This document shows positions 9,901 through 18,859 of a stretch of DNA of 33,076 nucleotides, one piece after another (position 1 is the stretch's first letter; each line of letters opens with the position of its first letter). The notes beneath the pieces are model-generated. The model saw nothing but the letters and a program-made list of their open reading frames with translations. It was not told the origin of the DNA and ran no database searches. The translations under genes and the position numbers were made by a program. Source of the stretch: an uncultured Bacteroidota bacterium (lineage in GTDB: Bacteria; Bacteroidota; Bacteroidia; UKL13-3); contig CAISTO010000257.1 of the NCBI GenBank assembly GCA_903888395.1, positions 1 through 33,076 on the forward strand, written 5' to 3'.

Positions 9901-12358
9901 CCGTAACCCCAGTTCCAAATAATAATGGATTAGTAGTAGTTGCATAAACAATACCACTTGAAGTAACAGTACTACCACCATCAGAAGTAATATTGCCTCC
10001 AAAAGTAGCAGTTAACGCAGTAATATTACTTGCGGCAATTCTTAAAACTGTAGGAATAACAGCACTTGCATTTGTTGTAATTGTACTGTCGGCACCGTAA
10101 GCAGTACCTACACTATTTATCGCGTAAGCTCTGTAATGATAAGTAGTAGAAAGGGATAAACCAGTTATGTTTCTTGTATAATTTCCAATAACCACTAAAG
10201 GATTTGTAGTTGAATCAACCACTCCTGTAGCACCTAAAACTGGAGTTGAAGCTAAGCTATAAACAATTCCACTTTTAGTAATTGTTGAGTTTCCATTGCT
10301 AGTAATTGAACCTAATAAATCAGCGGAGGCTGTGGTAACATTTGTTTTAGAACCTGTAACTACAATTGGTACAGTAGCAGGAAAAACTTCTACATTATCA
10401 AAAGCCCAACCTTCATCAGTACCGCCATAAGGATTTCCATCAAAGCGGAATCTAAATTTAACATTTGCTTGTCCAGCTGCTCCAGTTAAACGAGTAGTTG
10501 TTTGAATCCAGCCATTACTTTGTGAAGAATAAGCGGAGCTGTACCCAGTAAAAATACCACCTGATGATATCCAATTTGGACCATTATACCAAGCTATACT
10601 TCCATTTGAAGAATTAAAGTTTGTACCTGTTCCAAAATTATTATCTAATTTAGTCCAAGTTCCACCATTAATTGAAATTTCGATTGTAGCTGCATCATAA
10701 CCAGCTCCAAAAGGACTTAACCTGAATTTTTGTTGAAAACGTAAAACTGGATCTCCAACATGTGTTGTAAAATCAAACTGAGGAGAAGCAACAGCTGCAT
10801 TATTTGGCGAAATATTTGTATAATTACCACTGGTTTTAGTAACCCATGCATTTGGTGAACTAAATGCTGCACTTATGTTTGTTTTTGATGGTGTTCCAAC
10901 AACCCAATCGTTTGTAGCACCAGAAACTATATTACTTTTAAATCCTGAGTTTGTTAATGAATCAAAATTTTGGAAATAAGGCATAGCTGATACAATTGGA
11001 TCTGTAGTAAAACTATCTTGAACACTGTATGCTGTTCCAATACCATTGGTTGCATAAGCTTTATAATAGTATTTAGTGGAATGAACTAAACTAGCTGGAT
11101 TTACAGTTAAATTTCCTAATAAAACAGCTGGGGAAGTTGTAGAATCTATTACACTTGTTCCAAACAATAATGGATTTGTAATGGTTGAATAAACAAAACC
11201 ACTAGCTGTTACAGTAGAACCACCATCACTTGAAATATTGGCGTTTAAAGTAGCAGTTGTTGCTTGTAAATTTGTTAATGGTAATTTATTAACAGTGGGA
11301 ATAACTGCTGATGAATTAGTAGTAAATGTACTATCGGCACCATAAGAAGTTCCAACGCTATTGATTGCATAAGTTCTATAATAGTACAAAGTAGAGTTTG
11401 ATAAACCTGCAATATTTTTGGTAAATGAACCAGTTGTAATTACAGGATTTGTAGTTGAATCAATAACACCTGAACCTCCAATTATAGGATTTGCAGATGT
11501 ACCCACAATAATTCCACTTGTGGTAACAACTGGGTATTGGTTAATTGCTATTGAACCAGCTAATGTTACAGTATTTGTAGTAATATTTGTTTTAGTTCCA
11601 GTAAAAACTGTTGGTGCCGCTGGTGGCGGTGGTGTGTATGTAAATGTTAATCCATTAGTAGGTAAAATTGTATTTGTAAGTGATAAAGTACTAGAGTTAG
11701 CAGTTCCAGCGGTTGAAGTTATCCAACTTGTAGTGCTACTTCTATTCAAATAAATTGCACTTGAAGAACCTTTTATTCCAACTTGCACAGTATTTCCACC
11801 CGATGCTTTTACAAAACGACCATACATTATTTCTACTGTATTTGAAGTTTCGTTCAATCTAATTTGGAAATCAAATGAATCTAAACTGTTGGTTGAAGAA
11901 TTATACATTGCATAATTTTTCCATTGCATAACTAATGTTCTGTTAGGTGAACTTCCAATGGTATCAAAACGCATTTGACCTACAGTAGGCAATCCTTGTA
12001 AATCGGCATTTAAAGCAGAAATAATATTGTTTCCACCCGAACTGATTACAGAATAAGAAGAGTTTACAGTTGATCCTAAGGCTAAAAAACCATTTGAGTT
12101 TACACTAAAAGTAGTATAAGTTGCTCCACCATAAGTAAAGCTAAATCCTATTGGATTTGCGGGAAAACTACTGTCATCATTGGCAGCAACACCAAGCACT
12201 GTGCCTGTTGTTATAGGTGTGAAAGTTCCCGTGGTTTGGGAAAAAGAGTAAGTGTTTACTACTTGTGAGTTTGTGGTTTGAATAAAACCAACGCTCATAA
12301 GTAATAAAATAAAGAGTTTTGTAAAACTAGTAAATAGTTTTGTACTTGTTTTGTTCAT
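6953..12358 (-). CDS. Large secreted modular adhesin-like protein: fibronectin-III-like pairs plus choice-of-anchor-J/cleaved-adhesin-like domains, T9SS type A C-terminal sorting domain
   Basis: Signal peptide (KLFILLLMSVGFIQTTNSQ). Three modular repeats with '(P)YFQNFDS...DEGWAFDNVEV'. C-terminus 'ISIYPNPFSNELNIETLN...AAGIYLVKISINGVVKTMKIVKQ' is a T9SS type A sorting domain. Confidence 0.9.
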   Translation of the reverse strand: MNKTSTKLFTSFTKLFILLLMSVGFIQTTNSQVVNTYSFSQTTGTFTPITTGTVLGVAANDDSSFPANPIGFSFTYGGATYTTFSVNSNGFLALGSTVNSSYSVISSGGNNIISALNADLQGLPTVGQMRFDTIGSSPNRTLVMQWKNYAMYNSSTNSLDSFDFQIRLNETSNTVEIMYGRFVKASGGNTVQVGIKGSSSAIYLNRSSTTSWITSTAGTANSSTLSLTNTILPTNGLTFTYTPPPPAAPTVFTGTKTNITTNTVTLAGSIAINQYPVVTTSGIIVGTSANPIIGGSGVIDSTTNPVITTGSFTKNIAGLSNSTLYYYRTYAINSVGTSYGADSTFTTNSSAVIPTVNKLPLTNLQATTATLNANISSDGGSTVTASGFVYSTITNPLLFGTSVIDSTTSPAVLLGNLTVNPASLVHSTKYYYKAYATNGIGTAYSVQDSFTTDPIVSAMPYFQNFDSLTNSGFKSNIVSGATNDWVVGTPSKTNISAAFSSPNAWVTKTSGNYTNISPNNAAVASPQFDFTTHVGDPVLRFQQKFRLSPFGAGYDAATIEISINGGTWTKLDNNFGTGTNFNSSNGSIAWYNGPNWISSGGIFTGYSSAYSSQSNGWIQTTTRLTGAAGQANVKFRFRFDGNPYGGTDEGWAFDNVEVFPATVPIVVTGSKTNVTTASADLLGSITSNGNSTITKSGIVYSLASTPVLGATGVVDSTTNPLVVIGNYTRNITGLSLSTTYHYRAYAINSVGTAYGADSTITTNASAVIPTVLRIAASNITALTATFGGNITSDGGSTVTSSGIVYATTTNPLLFGTGVTDSTTNPLVTIGTYSFSTSGLTHSTKYYFKAYATNSIGTAYSSLDSFTTAPVVSVLPYFQNFDSIGTTGWNSIATGGINEWVLGTPAKSQLSGSYSSPKCWFTSTAANYSDNHDGALVSPQFDFTSYAANPIVKFRHNFATETGWDASVLEISINGGTWTKLDNTLGTGSNYNTTNSLSWYNSSSTAGPISANKWSDNSSLFSSNVSNWIQSQTVLTGAAGQSNVKFRIRFGSDGSGTDEGVAVDNIEVVAPTAPIVFTGTKTNLTTSSADLTGTITSNGNSTITKSGIVYSTTSAPVLGAFGVVDSTTNPLVIIGSFTKGTTGLSISTLYYYRAYAINAVDTSYGADSTFTTNSTAVIPTILKIAATNLTSTTATVGGNITSDGGSTVTASGIVYNTSITPLTVSSSAIDSTTSPVVSLGIFSINPAGLTHSTKYYFKAYATNGIGTAYSVIDSFTTDPIISTLPYSQNFETGAGGWHSMLSSTSTSVNWIVGFPTNNNWVLGTPAKTYLSGAHSGTKAWATKLTGTYDIDHDASIVSPQFDFTSYTADPIVRFSHKFKAETDWDGLIVEISINGGFWNRLDSIVGTGANFNTTNSYAWYNDNVNYVSSGGVLAPPYFSTDMGSGSVFGSQVSGWIESAFRLTGAASQSNVRVRFRFISDTYVVDEGWAIDDIEVVNIATPSSTATAVTISSVTNTTATVSCTIGNGQRRLIVARLTSSSAVAPTNNKLYNASAIYSLGDTTGVGNFVIYNGTGNTVAVTGLTMATNYTFDVYEYNGKYMHNAFTSVTSNNTTTLPVKLSYFEAKKVNDDVKLVWITSSEINNKGFDVQRSVNGKTFETIAFVKGEGNSNNNVIYSSIDENPFAINQVQKLYYRLNQIDFDGKSTLSPIKEVSINDAIGDGISIYPNPFSNELNIETLNTENTISTVQIIDISGRILMSQTEAVTIGLSTIKLSNTSNLAAGIYLVKISINGVVKTMKIVKQ
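7870..9149 (-). repeat. Modular repeat unit 3 of the 1801-aa protein (approximate limits)
   Basis: Starts at APIVFTGTKTNLTT...; same module order, ending DEGWAIDDIEVV. Confidence 0.8.
9150..10372 (-). repeat. Modular repeat unit 2 of the 1801-aa protein (approximate limits)
   Basis: Starts at VPIVVTGSKTNVTT...; same module order as unit 1, ending DEGVAVDNIEVV. Confidence 0.8.
10373..11620 (-). repeat. Modular repeat unit 1 of the 1801-aa protein (approximate limits)
   Basis: Starts at APTVFTGTKTNITT..., two Fn3-like segments ending DSTFTTN and DSFTTDP, then one PYFQNFDS...DNVEVFPA module. Confidence 0.8.
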
Positions 12359-12674
12359 AATTTTATTTTATTAATGAAATGTAAATGTAAGCCTTAAAAA
12401 ATGAACTCTGTGTAATATTATTATTATTTAAAAAATGTTTTATTTTTTCAGTCGTAATCTGCTTATTAATAGCACTTAAAATCTAATTTTTAGCTTGTTG
12501 ATATAATTCATTAAAAAGCATGAGGAATGTCATTAGATTAAAACAAATTAAATAAAATCATACTGTAAATAAATGGATTCAATGTTTCAATTTTCATAAA
12601 TTCATGCTAATAATTTTTCTTTATTTATAATTCAATTACTAAAAAATTTATATTGCCAACCTTAACATACACAA

Positions 12675-14792
12675 ATGAAAAAATACCTATTACTTACTTT
12701 CACATTGATCTCCATTGGCTTATTTCAAAGCCACAAAATGGATGAAGGCATGTTTCCTTTATCGGAACTTAAAAACATTAACTTAAAAAAGGTTGGACTA
12801 AAAATAAAACCCATAGAATTATACAATCCAAATGGTGTAAGTATCATTGATGCCATTGTAAGAGTTGGTGGTTGTACAGGTAGTTTTGTGAGCAATGATG
12901 GATTAATTGTTACCAATCATCATTGTGCTTTTAGTTTTGTAGCTGCCATTAGCGACACGGTAAACGATTATATTAAAAAAGGTTATTTGGCCAGAACACA
13001 TGAGCAAGAAGCACCTGCTAAAGGTTTAGTTTGTAAAATAGCTGCAAGCTACGAAGACGTTTCGGTAAAAGTATTGCAAGGCACCCAAACCATCAGCGAT
13101 GCTGCCGAAAGATTGAAAACAATTGCTACTCATTTAAAAGCAATTACTGATGCTGAAAGCAAAGCAAATCCTACTTTAAGTTGCGAAATTTCTGAAATGT
13201 TTACCGGTAGAACTTATGTGCTTTTCCGTTATAAATTATTAAAAGATGTTCGTTTGGTTTATGTACCTGCACGCAGTATTGGCGAGTATGGTGGTGAAAA
13301 AGACAATTGGGTTTGGCCTCGCCATAGTGGCGATTTTGCTTTTTTAAGAGCATACGTTTCGCCCGATGGAAGTGCTGCTGAATACTCACTTAAAAATGTG
13401 CCTTATAAACCTGCAAAACATTTAGTAATTAACCAAAAAGGGGTAAACGAAAATGATTTTGTTTTTGTGTTAGGTTATCCAGGTAGAACATACCGCCACC
13501 AACCTGCAGCGTTTTATAAATACCATGAAAAATACATGCTTCAATACATTAGTAATATATACGATTGGCAAATAGAGGAAATGGAAAAACTGAGTAAAGG
13601 CAATCAGACGTTGGCTATAAAATATGCTTCAAGAATTAAACAATTAGCCAATACCACTAAGAATTTTAAAGGTAAATTACAAGGATTTAGAAGAACAGGT
13701 TTAACCAATAAAAAATACAATGACGAAGCTTTGTTGCAAGATTTTTTAAGTAAAGATGAAACTTTAAAAGCTACTTATAGCAATGTAATTCCTAGAATAA
13801 ATGTGCTATATGACGATATTTTAAAATTTGCACCTCGTAATTTATGGTACGATCAAATTTATAATGTAACACCTATGTTTTCAATGGCTGGTGCCATTGA
13901 TAATTATAAAAATGCGTATGCTCTTTTGAAATCAGATGCTGAAAGAACAGATTTTAAACTCAAACAAGGATTGCGTTTAAAGCAATTATTAGCAACTGCA
14001 TTTAGCAAATACGATGAACCTTTTGAAATAGCAGCTTTCAAAAAAATGCAAGCAGATGCTGCCACATTTAATAAAAATAACCAAGTAGATGCATTTGCCA
14101 AAAATATCAACGCAGATGAAATTTACAGCAAAACTATTTTTAAAGATACCAAAATGATTGAAAAATTAGCCAATGAAGACATTGAAAAGCTTTTTGCTTT
14201 GCAAGATCCTTTGCTTGATTTGGCAGCTAATTTAAATTTAGAAATCAATTTCTTTGATCAAGAAGATCAAAAACGTGAGGCGGAGTTGAACGCTTTAATG
14301 GCAAAATATGTAGATGCAAAATCGGTATTCCAAAACAAAAGTTTTGTACCTGATGCCAATGCAACTTTGCGTTTTACTTATGGTTATGTTAAAGGATACT
14401 CGCCCAACGATGCCGAATACCATGGTCCATTTACCACTTTGCGTGGTGTGGTAGAAAAAGAAGATGGCGTGGATTATGAATTAATGCCATTGATTAAAGA
14501 GTTGTATGCTGCAAAAGATTTTGGCGATTTGATGAAACCAAGTTTGGGCGATTTGCCTGTAAACTTTTTATATAATCTAGATACCACTGGTGGCAATAGC
14601 GGAAGTCCAGTTATGAACGCAAAAGGTGAATTAGTAGGTATTAATTTTGACCGTGCTTATACTGCTACCATTAACGATTATGCTTGGAACGAAAGTTACA
14701 GTAGGAGCGTGGCCGTAGACATTCGTTATGTTCTTTGGGTACTACAAAAAGTAGCCAAAGCCGATGAATTGAGTAAGGAGTTGAGTAATTAA
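12675..14792 (+). CDS. S46 family serine dipeptidyl-peptidase (DPP7/DPP11 family; DPP11-like by S1 residue)
   Basis: VGGCTGSFVSNDGLIVTNHHCAF (catalytic His region), DTTGGNSGSPVMNAKGELVGINFDRAY (catalytic Ser region), SVAVDIRYVLWVLQKV C-terminus. Confidence 0.93.
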   Translation: MKKYLLLTFTLISIGLFQSHKMDEGMFPLSELKNINLKKVGLKIKPIELYNPNGVSIIDAIVRVGGCTGSFVSNDGLIVTNHHCAFSFVAAISDTVNDYIKKGYLARTHEQEAPAKGLVCKIAASYEDVSVKVLQGTQTISDAAERLKTIATHLKAITDAESKANPTLSCEISEMFTGRTYVLFRYKLLKDVRLVYVPARSIGEYGGEKDNWVWPRHSGDFAFLRAYVSPDGSAAEYSLKNVPYKPAKHLVINQKGVNENDFVFVLGYPGRTYRHQPAAFYKYHEKYMLQYISNIYDWQIEEMEKLSKGNQTLAIKYASRIKQLANTTKNFKGKLQGFRRTGLTNKKYNDEALLQDFLSKDETLKATYSNVIPRINVLYDDILKFAPRNLWYDQIYNVTPMFSMAGAIDNYKNAYALLKSDAERTDFKLKQGLRLKQLLATAFSKYDEPFEIAAFKKMQADAATFNKNNQVDAFAKNINADEIYSKTIFKDTKMIEKLANEDIEKLFALQDPLLDLAANLNLEINFFDQEDQKREAELNALMAKYVDAKSVFQNKSFVPDANATLRFTYGYVKGYSPNDAEYHGPFTTLRGVVEKEDGVDYELMPLIKELYAAKDFGDLMKPSLGDLPVNFLYNLDTTGGNSGSPVMNAKGELVGINFDRAYTATINDYAWNESYSRSVAVDIRYVLWVLQKVAKADELSKELSN

Positions 14793-14828
14793 TAATTACT
14801 TTTAGCTGCTTGTATTACTGTTGTTGCT

Positions 14829-14861
14829 AAACCTGACAGGTCTTGAAGACCTGTCAGGTTT
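14829..14861. repeat. REP-like perfect 33-nt palindrome, 'tail-to-tail' form
   Basis: AAACCTGACAGGTCTT-G-AAGACCTGTCAGGTTT: 16-bp perfect arms. Same ACCTGWCAGGT core as the palindromes at the RAYT locus. Confidence 0.9.
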
Positions 14862-14915
14862 ATAATTAGCGAAGAGCGTTACGAATTGTAAATGAAATGT
14901 AGTTTAAGCCGATTA

Positions 14916-14954
14916 GGATTTGCAATCCGAATCATTTATCCCGACTAATCGGGA
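14916..14954. repeat. Short intergenic inverted repeats (GGATT-tgc-AATCC and TCCCGA-ctaa-TCGGGA)
   Basis: Two small hairpins in an otherwise non-coding gap between convergent genes. Confidence 0.6.
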
Positions 14955-14983
14955 AGGATTTACAATCTGTTTTTTACTATGCT

Positions 14984-15016
14984 AATCATGAAGCAAGTAT
15001 ATTTAGCTTCATGATT
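14984..15016. repeat. Perfect inverted repeat, 11-bp arms
   Basis: AATCATGAAGC-aagtatattta-GCTTCATGATT. Confidence 0.75.
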
Positions 15017-15047
15017 GTTTACGCATTACAAATGCTAATAATATGAA

Positions 15048-15083
15048 GTGCGGTTTACAAAACCGCACCGGCTGCTTTTTTTT
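15048..15083 (+). terminator. Possible terminator hairpin / intergenic palindrome with downstream T-run
   Basis: GTGCGGTTT-aca-AAACCGCAC (15048-15068), then CGGCTGC and eight T (15076-15083). The gap between stem and T-run lowers confidence. Confidence 0.5.
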
Positions 15084-16497
15084 AATGATCAGTTAGTAAC
15101 AATTCATTTAAAAAAGTGGGATATACTTGCTCCCAAAATTTATTCAGCATGTTGTTATAAGCATCTTTGCTGGCATTTTCGGGCGTTAACTGAAATCCTT
15201 TGATATCTTTTAAGGCATCTTTATATATTTCTTGGTTGTTTTTAACATCTACAATACTAATGTTCATGTTAATATTTGCTTGCAGCATTTTACCCCACAT
15301 CACTCCTAAATCTATGGTATTTGCGATTACTTTAATTTCATAATCAGCATTTTTTCTATCTGTAACAAAATTACAACCGCTTTCTACTAATTTGCGTTTG
15401 AGTTGTGGTTCAATGATATTAAACTCTAAGTTTTTACTTAAAATTTGTTCTTTACAATTGGTATAAATTTTTATAGGTTCTACTGATAATCTAAAATTAG
15501 TACTTGGTGCATCTATATTGGTTAAAATGCTTTTTAGCAATCCGTTTAAACTATCACTTTTAATAATCGTAGCAATGTCAACTATAATTTTTACTTGCTG
15601 AATCGGGTCTTTGGCTTGAATTCTATTCAATGAAAAAGTAGCAATACCATTTTGGTCGGTTTCGGCACTATTGCCAAAATCAAATTTGGCTTGTGTGGCT
15701 TTTAAAGTTAAGGGAACAAAAGGAACAAAACTATTGTTTTCCTGCAATCTTACGGTAGCTGTAAATGGATTATTAATGGGTTTTCCAATTTTGCCTTTTA
15801 GTTCTACCACTTCAGTTTTTACTTGTAATTTGTATAATTGGTTTTGAATTTGACTCACAATTTCATTCACCAAATACACTTCATTTCCTTTGTAAACTGT
15901 AGCCACATCTTCATTCAAATAATTTTGTAATGCGCTTAATGCTTTGATTCGCAAACGCATCATTTGCATGTAATTATTTTGATAATTAAGTCGATCGGCA
16001 TTATCCAAAAAGTTAAGCGATTGCTCAATGGCAGCTTGTAATTTTCTGCGTTTGGCAGCTTCATATTCAGCTTTTGAAAGTTTGTAATAAATATAAAAAT
16101 CCGATTTGTTTTCCCAGCTGTCTACTACCTCAAAATCTTCTACCATGGCCTGCGCCATTACTTTAGTATCGGTAGCAAACATTTGGTTCAATACATTATT
16201 ATTTTGATTAAGCGAAAGTATAGAATTAGAAGAAACTACCACTTTTATTTCACCAATTAAGTCGTTTAAGGCACGCTTTTTTGCCATGGCTTGGTAATCG
16301 GCCGGATTTAACATTTTATTGGCATAGCCAACACCTACATAAAAATTATTATTTACAGGCCTTTGTTGCACCCAATCGGGCTGCTTACTCCTGTCTTTTC
16401 TGTTAATTCCGTTGTTTGTTGTGCCGCACGAAACCAATATTATTATTAAGAATAATGGGAATAGAATTTTTGATTTTATAAATGTATTTTTAAACAT
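15082..16497 (-). CDS. LPP20 family lipoprotein
   Basis: Lipobox LIIILVSCG; 'KQPDWVQQRPVNNNFYVGVGYANK...YQAMAKKRALNDLIGEIKVVVSSNS' is typical of LPP20 domains. Start at 16497 (MFKNTF...) preferred over 16521. Confidence 0.75.
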   Translation of the reverse strand: MFKNTFIKSKILFPLFLIIILVSCGTTNNGINRKDRSKQPDWVQQRPVNNNFYVGVGYANKMLNPADYQAMAKKRALNDLIGEIKVVVSSNSILSLNQNNNVLNQMFATDTKVMAQAMVEDFEVVDSWENKSDFYIYYKLSKAEYEAAKRRKLQAAIEQSLNFLDNADRLNYQNNYMQMMRLRIKALSALQNYLNEDVATVYKGNEVYLVNEIVSQIQNQLYKLQVKTEVVELKGKIGKPINNPFTATVRLQENNSFVPFVPLTLKATQAKFDFGNSAETDQNGIATFSLNRIQAKDPIQQVKIIVDIATIIKSDSLNGLLKSILTNIDAPSTNFRLSVEPIKIYTNCKEQILSKNLEFNIIEPQLKRKLVESGCNFVTDRKNADYEIKVIANTIDLGVMWGKMLQANINMNISIVDVKNNQEIYKDALKDIKGFQLTPENASKDAYNNMLNKFWEQVYPTFLNELLLTDH

Positions 16498-16714
16498 GGA
16501 GCTATTTTCAGTATTAATCAAACATTATTCAAACTTTGTACCACTAAATTTGATGCTGATAAAGTTCGAAATTATCATTTGTTTTATTAAAAACAATAAA
16601 ACGAATTCCGTAATTTTAAATTAATTAATTTATGCTTCAAAATTTAACCCCTAATTATCATTTTCATTTACGAATTGCAATTGCTATTTTGCAACCTGAA
16701 AAAAGTACAATATT

Positions 16715-17431
16715 ATGGGAAGAGTATTTGAAAAACGTAAGCATAAAATGTTTGCTCGTTATGCTAAAATGAGTAGAACATTTACCAAAATAGGTAAAGA
16801 AATAGCAATTGCAATAAAAGCAGGTAATGGAAATGGGGATCCTGATAGCAATGCACGATTAAGAGCAGTTATTGGAAATGCAAAAGCAATCAATATGCCT
16901 AAAGTAAATATAGATGCAGCCATTTCGAGGGCAACTACCAAACAAGATAAAGACTTTGAAGAAGTAGTTTATGAAGGAAAAGGTCCGCATAATATTCCAA
17001 TGATTATAGAAACTGCTACCGATAATCCTACCAGAACTGTGGCTAATTTACGCATGTATTTTAATAAAAAAGGTGGTCAGTTAATGGTAAGTGGCTCTTT
17101 AGATTTTTTGTTTGAACGCAAAGGAATTTTCAGAATAAAAAATACTGGAATTGATATTGAAGAATTTGAATTTGAAATGATAGATGCTGGTTTGGAAGAA
17201 GTAGAAGATGATGGAGACGGGCATTTGGTATTAGCTGTAGCATTTACCGATTTTGGTAAAATGCAGCATGCTTTAGAAGAGAAAAAAATTGAAATTATAA
17301 ATGCTGAATTGCAACGCATACCAACTACTCCAGTGGAGTTAACCGAAGAGCAAGAAGCGGAATTCAACATTTTATTAGATATGATAGAGGAAGATGACGA
17401 TGTGGTAAAAGTTTATACTACATTGATGTAA
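16715..17431 (+). CDS. yebC: YebC/PmpR family DNA-binding/translation-associated protein
   Basis: MGRVFEKRKHKMFARYAKMSRTFTKIGKEIAIAIKAG..., VYEGKGPHNIPMIIETATDNPTRTVANLR: full-length YebC signature. Confidence 0.93.
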   Translation: MGRVFEKRKHKMFARYAKMSRTFTKIGKEIAIAIKAGNGNGDPDSNARLRAVIGNAKAINMPKVNIDAAISRATTKQDKDFEEVVYEGKGPHNIPMIIETATDNPTRTVANLRMYFNKKGGQLMVSGSLDFLFERKGIFRIKNTGIDIEEFEFEMIDAGLEEVEDDGDGHLVLAVAFTDFGKMQHALEEKKIEIINAELQRIPTTPVELTEEQEAEFNILLDMIEEDDDVVKVYTTLM

Positions 17432-17450
17432 TTAGTTAAATCAAAACATA

Positions 17451-17483
17451 AAAAAAACCGATTCAATTTGAATCGGTTTTTTT
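17451..17483. terminator. Bidirectional Rho-independent terminator
   Basis: AAAAAAACCGATTCAA-t-TTGAATCGGTTTTTTT between convergent yebC and susD-like genes. Confidence 0.9.
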
Positions 17484-17504
17484 ATGGATAAAATCCAATG
17501 TATT

Positions 17505-18848
17505 TTATTTGAATAATTCAACTGCATCAAATAAAGTTCCAGGAGCTGGAGTATTTGGATTTGAATTGATTTCTGATTGAGGATACAAGAATCTTCCAGG
17601 TAATGTAGTTCCATTATTGATAGGAATTCCAATTAAATTTTTGGTTCTTCTAATGTCATTAAATGCTTCAACTTGACCAAATAAAGAAACATATTTTTCA
17701 GTTAATATTTCTTTTAATAATTTAGCATTATCGCTTACTTGAGCATCGGTGCTTACATAATCTGAATATGCTCCAGGCCCAAACTTATCGTCATGCGCTT
17801 TACGAACCTTATTTAAATGTTCTAATGCTTTTGCATCATTGCTAGTTCTAGCATAACATTCAGCCAATATTAATTGATTTTCGTTATAGCTTGCTAAAGC
17901 AAAATTAGCTTGAGCGTCAAAAATTCCACCATACATGTTTGGATCAACTGGAGAATAATTATCTAGTAAAAAATAATAATCAAAACGCGCAGTTTCATCA
18001 GTTTTAGCATTTCTTTTGTTTTTAGTAGAAGCACTATCTAATAAAGCAAACATATGAGAACCCTCACAGCTCATGTAACCAGAACGGTTCCAATCTAAAA
18101 AGTCGTAATAGATATTCCATGCACCAGGTGCAGCAGTTTCATGTTTGGCATGAAAATCATTTCCAGCTGAAACACCATCAGTAGCTGCAGCAATGGCACC
18201 AGCATAATCTTTTTTGTGTAACAAAGCTCTTGCTTTTAAAGTATTGGCTACTTCTTTCCATGTAAATGTACCAGCATATGCAGTTGCATATTTGTTAGAA
18301 GTTCCCACTCTAGCAATGGCAGAATCTAATAAACCTATGCAATAGGTATAAACAACCGACATTTTATCATAAACAGGGGTATTAATACCTTCAACACAAG
18401 CTTGACTTGAAGGAACATCGCCCCATAATGAAGAAGTAGTTAGTAGTAAATTAGCTTCAGTTATCATAGCTACACCCTCCAAAACTTTATCATTGGCAGT
18501 GATTGCTTTTGCTCTTACTAGTTTACATTGGCCTACGCCTTTAGAATAAAGTTCTTCCCAAGGAGAATTAAAATCACCAGATGTCATGTTGTATTGACCA
18601 TAAGAAATGTACTGACGATCGTAACCAGTAAATTGACCTGCAAAAATACCAGCTAGTCTAGCTGCTTCACCCTCGTTAAGCATTACATTAGCTAACTGAG
18701 CGCCAGTAATCATTAATTTTGGATCTGAGTCGCTAAACTCATTTGGATTAATTTTATTGATATCATTGATATCTTTATTACATGATGTAATAAAAAATAG
18801 GGGAGCAAAAAGTATTCCCGCTAATATATATTTTATTGTTTTTTTCAT
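17505..18848 (-). CDS. SusD/RagB family nutrient-binding outer-membrane lipoprotein
   Basis: Lipobox FFITSCNKD; NPNEFSDSDPKLMITGAQLANVM, QLILAECYARTSNDAKALEHLNKVR; directly downstream of a SusC-type gene. Confidence 0.92.
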   Translation of the reverse strand: MKKTIKYILAGILFAPLFFITSCNKDINDINKINPNEFSDSDPKLMITGAQLANVMLNEGEAARLAGIFAGQFTGYDRQYISYGQYNMTSGDFNSPWEELYSKGVGQCKLVRAKAITANDKVLEGVAMITEANLLLTTSSLWGDVPSSQACVEGINTPVYDKMSVVYTYCIGLLDSAIARVGTSNKYATAYAGTFTWKEVANTLKARALLHKKDYAGAIAAATDGVSAGNDFHAKHETAAPGAWNIYYDFLDWNRSGYMSCEGSHMFALLDSASTKNKRNAKTDETARFDYYFLLDNYSPVDPNMYGGIFDAQANFALASYNENQLILAECYARTSNDAKALEHLNKVRKAHDDKFGPGAYSDYVSTDAQVSDNAKLLKEILTEKYVSLFGQVEAFNDIRRTKNLIGIPINNGTTLPGRFLYPQSEINSNPNTPAPGTLFDAVELFK

Positions 18849-18859
18849 GATTGTATTTT

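Noticed and set aside
11418-11753. 111-aa plus-strand ORF (and 9069..9269) antisense to the giant T9SS protein
   Set aside because: Low-complexity V/P/T-rich translation explained by the repetitive coding strand opposite.
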